This document shows positions 5,709-8,700 of a stretch of DNA of 8,700 nt, in pieces. Both the position numbers and the translations under genes were made by a program. The stretch comes from Paracoccaceae bacterium. Lineage in GTDB: Bacteria > Pseudomonadota > Alphaproteobacteria > Rhodobacterales > Rhodobacteraceae. Where the stretch lies: positions 1,486 to 10,185 of the forward strand of contig DLZA01000220.1 of the NCBI GenBank assembly GCA_003447515.1. Direction: 5' to 3'. Numbering within the stretch: position 1 is the first letter of the stretch; each line of letters starts with the position of its first letter. The notes beneath the pieces were generated by a model that was given only the letters and a program-made list of their open reading frames with translations, did no database searches and was not told where the DNA came from.

Positions 5709-6788
5709 CTAAATATGAGTTTTGTTTGCTTGAGAGGGTTCATCAGACAATAGCACTGCAAACGGTTTTGTTGTACCAAAATGGCTTAACAGGATCGCAA
5801 GAATTGAGGTCAGAGGAATGGCAAGAATACTTCCTGCTACACCCCACAGCGAAGTCCACAGGCTCAGTGAAACGAGAACGACGAAGGGTGATAGGTTTAC
5901 TCTTTGGCCAATCAAACGTGGTTCTAGGCTGTTGCCGACCCAGAGTTGAGCGGCGGTCAACAAGCCTAAGACTCCAAGGGTTGTTTGAATGGATCCAAAC
6001 TGCGCCAATGTCAGAAGAACGGGAAAAACAACACCGATGAGTGACCCAATAAAGGGAATGTAGTTCAAAAGGCCTATCATAATTGCCCAAAAAAGAGCGA
6101 AGTCAACGTCAAAAATCCACATGACAACATATGAAATTGATGCCAGGATCACGTTGATTAAGGTTTTGATAGATAGATAATCGCCAATGCTATGGTTGAT
6201 GCTAGCGATGATGCTGTGCAACTGCGCGCCACTTTCTTCTGGCAGGGCCAGTGAGACTTTTTCTGTAAAGCCTGCGCGTTCTCCCATTAAGAACATCGCA
6301 TATATCAAGACCATGAAAATCACACCGCCAAGCGCACCCAGGGATCCAAGAGCGGAAATTGCAATGGATTGAAGATCAATTTGACCAAAGGTGTTTTGCC
6401 AGACCGTGTTCCAATCTGCTGGTACATCCCGGCCTAGGGATTGGAGAACTGTTGTTGCCAGAGAATGCAAATTCTCCTGATAGCTCGGGATTGCGTCAAT
6501 TAGTTGCCCGGCGGTTGTGATAATGACGCCGGTCAATGCAATGTTTGCCACGATGAATGCAAAAAGAACTAGCGCCCTGCGTCCCCAGCCAGGCAGTGCA
6601 CCGATGACGGGTTGCCGGCCAAGCCAATTACTCATCGTTATCAGGACGTACACGGAGATTACTGCCACAAAAATTGGAAGCAATATTGATTTTCCGATGA
6701 CCAGCAAATACCCGATGAGTGTCACAAAAACAGAAACATATACAAGTATGCGGAACTGCTCTAGCACTGGGGAACTAGCTTTTTGCAT
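5709..6788 (-). CDS. AI-2E/PerM family membrane transporter
   Basis: A 359-residue polytopic inner-membrane protein of the AI-2E transporter family (PerM/TqsA/YdiK-like). Members export autoinducer-2, act as Na+/H+ antiporters, or have unknown substrates. Hydrophobic segments are seen at about 13-32, 35-52, 70-95, 148-168, 208-226, 228-258, 266-284 and 300-336. The loop between the third and fourth (about 96-145, rich in polar residues) is the family's large soluble loop. Signature motifs are LLNYIPFIGSLIG (240-252), VGNSLEPRLIGQRVNLSP (284-301) and GVAGSILAIPLTSIL (316-330). The C-terminal tail is short and polar. AAAAGGT about 8 bases before ATG 6788 is a fair Shine-Dalgarno. The gene lies 79 bp downstream of the aldehyde dehydrogenase on the same strand, so read-through transcription is possible. 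Substrate unknown; an AI-2 role should not be assumed. Confidence 0.9.
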   Translation of the reverse strand: MQKASSPVLEQFRILVYVSVFVTLIGYLLVIGKSILLPIFVAVISVYVLITMSNWLGRQPVIGALPGWGRRALVLFAFIVANIALTGVIITTAGQLIDAIPSYQENLHSLATTVLQSLGRDVPADWNTVWQNTFGQIDLQSIAISALGSLGALGGVIFMVLIYAMFLMGERAGFTEKVSLALPEESGAQLHSIIASINHSIGDYLSIKTLINVILASISYVVMWIFDVDFALFWAIMIGLLNYIPFIGSLIGVVFPVLLTLAQFGSIQTTLGVLGLLTAAQLWVGNSLEPRLIGQRVNLSPFVVLVSLSLWTSLWGVAGSILAIPLTSILAILLSHFGTTKPFAVLLSDEPSQANKTHI

Positions 6789-6867
6789 GAGATCTTACCT
6801 TTTCATTCTTGTGGCTTGCGATGCTGAAAAGCGTGTTGGGCCCTGTCGCCTGCAAACATAGACAGAT

Positions 6868-8307
6868 TCATCGCTTTAAAAGGGTTTTTAAATAGCCATT
6901 AAACATGCTCCCGTAAGGTGGGCGTAAGAATTTCAGGAAATCCCAAGACGTTTGTTTGAAAATAGCTTTGTGGTGACTAAACTCCAGAAATCCGCTATGT
7001 CCGTGATAGCGCCCCATGCCAGACGGCCCAACTCCACCAAATGGCAAATCATTTTGGGAGATATGCATTATCGTATCGTTGACAGTCACGCCACCCGAAG
7101 TGGTGTTATCAAGAACGAACTGTTCCTCGACCGAAGACTTGCCAAAGAAATAAAGAGCTAATGGGCGTGGTTGGGCGTTCACATAATCGACAGCCGCAGC
7201 AGTATCGCTTACAATGCACACTGGCAAAAGTGGGCCAAAAATTTCTTCTTGCATTACGCTCATGCTGTTCTTGGCACCAAGAATTAGAATTGGAGGCAGC
7301 TTATGCCCTTCCTGCTTTGAAAAGTCCTCATTTTTGGGATTAATTTCAATGATTTCAGCACCGTTTTTACGTGCGTCTTCAAGGTGGGCTTGCAGCCTAT
7401 CGTAATGGTGTTTCCCCAAGAGCGAAGTATAGTCATCATTGTGCTTCAAGCCGGAAGGGAACATTTTCGCAATAGCGTCACGAGCGCCATCAACAAACGC
7501 TTTTTTTTGACTGTTAACGAGCAGTACATAGTCAGGTGCAATACAAATCTGACCAGCATTGAGGACTTTGCCGTGCATGATGCCAGTTGCCGCTTTTCGA
7601 GGATCTGCCGACGCTCCGATGATAACAGGAGACTTACCGCCAAGTTCGAGAGTGACTGGCACAAGATTATCAGCAGCGGCTCGCATTACTTGCCGTCCGA
7701 CAGAGGTCGATCCAGTAAATAAAAGATGATCGAAAGGTAGAGCTGAGAATGCCGCACCGACTTTGGGACCGCCTGTGATGACATGCAATTCATCAGCGTC
7801 AAAGCGTTCAGCCACAAGTTGCGCCATCAATGTAGATGTTTCGGGAGTAAACTCTGACGGCTTGATCATAGCCCGGTTTCCAGCGGCTAGAACACCTGCA
7901 AGTGGCGCAAACGCCAGATTGAGTGGGAAATTCCAAGGCGACATTACGCCGACGACACCTTTAGGCTGATATTGAACTTGACCTTTGGCGCCAAGAAATT
8001 TGAGGGGAAATTCAAGCGTTTTCTGAAATGGTCGAATCCAAGATTTTAAGTTGGCTCGTGCGTAATGCAGCTCATTAATTGTCGATGCTATATCGGCGAT
8101 ATCTGTCAGATCCCGAGACCTGTGGCCGTAATCTGCTATCAATGTATTCTGAAAATTAACCCGATTGTCGAGTAACAAAGCAATAACACGGCTGATTCGA
8201 TCTGCGCGCACTTTCTGCGATGGGACACCCTCGCGCAATTGTGCCTGCTTCATGTTGTTTAGAATCAGAATGGGACTGTTTTCATCGTCCCAGGAAATTT
8301 TTTTCAT
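6868..8307 (-). CDS. Coniferyl-aldehyde-type NAD(P)+ aldehyde dehydrogenase
   Basis: A 479-residue soluble aldehyde dehydrogenase, the length of the class-3/coniferyl aldehyde dehydrogenase group (CalB-like), which oxidises aromatic or long-chain aldehydes to acids. Visible motifs: PWNFP with Asn126, MIKPSE with Lys149 (cofactor ribose), GSTSVG at 199-204, ELGGKSP with general base Glu221, GQICIAPDYV with nucleophile Cys255, EEIFGP at 354-359, and PFGGVGPSGMGRYHG from 422. IAPDYV after the Cys and the C-terminal region KAIFKQTSWDFLKFLRPPYG (447-466) are typical of the group. All catalytic residues are intact. There is no strong Shine-Dalgarno before ATG 8307, although the promoter upstream is good. 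No other lignin or ferulate genes are present, so the substrate may equally be a general aliphatic aldehyde. Confidence is high for the family and moderate for the substrate. Confidence 0.92.
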   Translation of the reverse strand: MKKISWDDENSPILILNNMKQAQLREGVPSQKVRADRISRVIALLLDNRVNFQNTLIADYGHRSRDLTDIADIASTINELHYARANLKSWIRPFQKTLEFPLKFLGAKGQVQYQPKGVVGVMSPWNFPLNLAFAPLAGVLAAGNRAMIKPSEFTPETSTLMAQLVAERFDADELHVITGGPKVGAAFSALPFDHLLFTGSTSVGRQVMRAAADNLVPVTLELGGKSPVIIGASADPRKAATGIMHGKVLNAGQICIAPDYVLLVNSQKKAFVDGARDAIAKMFPSGLKHNDDYTSLLGKHHYDRLQAHLEDARKNGAEIIEINPKNEDFSKQEGHKLPPILILGAKNSMSVMQEEIFGPLLPVCIVSDTAAAVDYVNAQPRPLALYFFGKSSVEEQFVLDNTTSGGVTVNDTIMHISQNDLPFGGVGPSGMGRYHGHSGFLEFSHHKAIFKQTSWDFLKFLRPPYGSMFNGYLKTLLKR

Positions 8308-8395
8308 ATTTTATAAAAGATTCTCAAATTTGTTTAAGTGGCAATTGTCTGTTCCAACAATTCGCACGATCACTACATTTAAAACAAGTTGGCAT

Positions 8396-8404
8396 ATTAT
8401 AGCA
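8396..8404 (-). promoter_or_regulatory. Extended -10 promoter for the aldehyde dehydrogenase gene
   Basis: On the minus strand the sequence reads TGCTATAAT, a perfect extended -10 element (TGnTATAAT). The -35 position (about 8419-8424) does not match, as is common with extended -10 promoters. Transcription would start near 8389, leaving a leader of roughly 80 bases before ATG 8307. Confidence 0.55.
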
Positions 8405-8412
8405 ATGTTTTG

Positions 8413-8427
8413 TGAAAAAGGAGGCCT
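8413..8427 (-). terminator. Small terminator-like hairpin behind the tRNA fragment
   Basis: On the minus strand AAAGG-CCT-CCTTT is a 5-bp stem with a 3-base loop, running into a T-tract. It lies directly after the CC end of the tRNA-like fragment, where a tRNA terminator would be. The stem is short, so it would be weak. Confidence 0.4.
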
Positions 8428-8430
8428 TTC

Positions 8431-8457
8431 GGTGCTGCCGGTGAGATTTGAACTCCC
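8431..8457 (-). pseudogene. 3'-end fragment of a tRNA gene
   Basis: Read on the minus strand there is a T-arm with the canonical loop TTCAAAT (8446-8452) between GGGAG (8453-8457) and CTCAC (8441-8445). Four of the five stem pairs form, with one G-A mismatch. It is followed at exact tRNA spacing by a 7-base acceptor strand CGGCAGC (8434-8440), a discriminator A (8433) and CC (8431-8432), then G where the final A of CCA would be. No matching 5' acceptor strand (GCTGCCG), D-arm or proper anticodon arm is found within the window on that side, so this is a fragment, not a tRNA gene. It could be a tRNA-derived attachment-site remnant or, less likely, a chance match. The amino-acid identity cannot be given. 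Confidence 0.45.
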
Positions 8458-8622
8458 GCCAACTCTGATTTTTAACTCATATAATTTCTCCCTGTATCTC
8501 AATTAAATATTTAATTACAATTATTTAAGTTATAATATTCCAACAAGATTACTAAGTCATATGTTTTGGCTGTAGGTACAAACGTAGTGACAAGCTGAAA
8601 GTAATGTCTGCAGTCTAACCCT

Positions 8623-8700
8623 TCAATCGCCACACTTCGTATAACCAATGTTCATGCACTCACGAGCCATAGCTTGAGCTTTTTCTATGGCAGTATTACG
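8623..8700 (-). CDS. C-terminal end of an unrecognised protein (partial)
   Basis: The last 25 codons of a minus-strand frame enter from the right edge and stop at TGA 8623-8625. They read NTAIEKAQAMARECMNIGY followed by TKCGD. Composition is protein-like: a helical AIEKAQAMARECMN stretch, then a short tail with Cys. The frame is open to the window edge. With 25 residues I cannot assign a family. The hairpin CCATAG/CTATGG at 8667-8690 lies inside this frame and is probably only a coincidence of codons. Confidence 0.45.
   Translation of the reverse strand, partial: RNTAIEKAQAMARECMNIGYTKCGD

Larger units (their letters stand above)
8308..8622. other. AT-rich intergenic region with promoter and tRNA fragment
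   Basis: About 315 bases without a convincing gene. A 63-codon minus-strand frame (8311-8502) with a TTG start runs through the tRNA-like fragment and is not credible. Contents from left to right: leader and extended -10 promoter of the aldehyde dehydrogenase, a small terminator-like hairpin, a tRNA 3' fragment (8431-8457), then very AT-rich DNA. The AT-rich part contains the perfect 16-bp palindrome AATTAAATATTTAATT (8501-8516). Confidence 0.5.

Noticed and set aside
5709..6788. Naming the transporter as an AI-2 quorum-sensing exporter
   Set aside because: The family name is historical and members have different or unknown substrates; no luxS or Lsr genes are in the window.
8431..8480. Complete tRNA gene
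   Set aside because: No 5' acceptor strand complementary to CGGCAGC, no D-arm and no well-paired anticodon stem can be found; only the 3' end fits.
8311..8502. 63-residue minus-strand frame
   Set aside because: It needs a TTG start, runs through the tRNA-like fragment and the promoter of the next gene, and shows no protein-family features.
8667..8690. Hairpin CCATAG/CTATGG as a terminator
   Set aside because: It sits inside the open frame of the partial gene, has a 12-base loop and no T-tract placed after the stem.
1..8700. CRISPR array, insertion sequence or defence system
   Set aside because: No regularly spaced repeats, transposase, nuclease or toxin-antitoxin genes were seen on either strand.

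Overview
The window looks like chromosome of a heterotrophic alphaproteobacterium. The best guess is a low- to mid-GC marine Rhodobacterales (roseobacter-type) strain. This is inferred from the style of the proteins (a stand-alone Lrp/AsnC ligand-binding domain of about 78 residues, an alpha/beta-hydrolase formamidase next to kynureninase, a short reductive-dehalogenase-like ferredoxin protein), not from a marker gene. No rRNA, complete tRNA, insertion sequence or CRISPR array is visible.

Layout. Left part (1-2206), plus strand: a zinc-independent medium-chain dehydrogenase/reductase (69-1088), then a cytosolic protein with two 4Fe-4S motifs and a QueG/reductive-dehalogenase-like core (about 1223-2206). 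Middle (2244-4520), the recognisable pathway: kynureninase (kynU) and an AFMID-type kynurenine formamidase lie on the minus strand with a 4-base ATGA overlap, the formamidase first. Divergently, 58 bp away, is a small plus-strand gene consisting only of a Lrp/AsnC ligand-binding (RAM) domain with no DNA-binding part. Then come, all on the minus strand, a double-hotdog (TesB-like) acyl-CoA thioesterase (4626-5438), an AI-2E/PerM family membrane protein (5709-6788) and a coniferyl-aldehyde-type aldehyde dehydrogenase (6868-8307). The right edge (8308-8700) holds a strong extended -10 promoter for the dehydrogenase, a 3'-terminal tRNA fragment with a small terminator behind it, AT-rich DNA, and the last 25 codons of a minus-strand gene that runs out of the window.

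How the genes work together. The formamidase would hydrolyse N-formylkynurenine to kynurenine plus formate, and KynU would cleave kynurenine to anthranilate plus alanine. These are steps 2 and 3 of oxidative tryptophan breakdown. The first enzyme, tryptophan 2,3-dioxygenase, is not in the window. The RAM-only gene sits where Pseudomonas keeps its full-length Lrp-type regulator KynR, which makes it the most interesting regulatory candidate here. The other genes are separate units of general metabolism (thioester hydrolysis, aldehyde oxidation, NAD(P)H-dependent reduction) with no obvious shared pathway. I found no clear novel defence or mobile system. The best leads are the HTH-less Lrp relative at the kyn locus, the short reductive-dehalogenase-like protein, and the tRNA fragment that may mark the end of an integrated element lying to the right.
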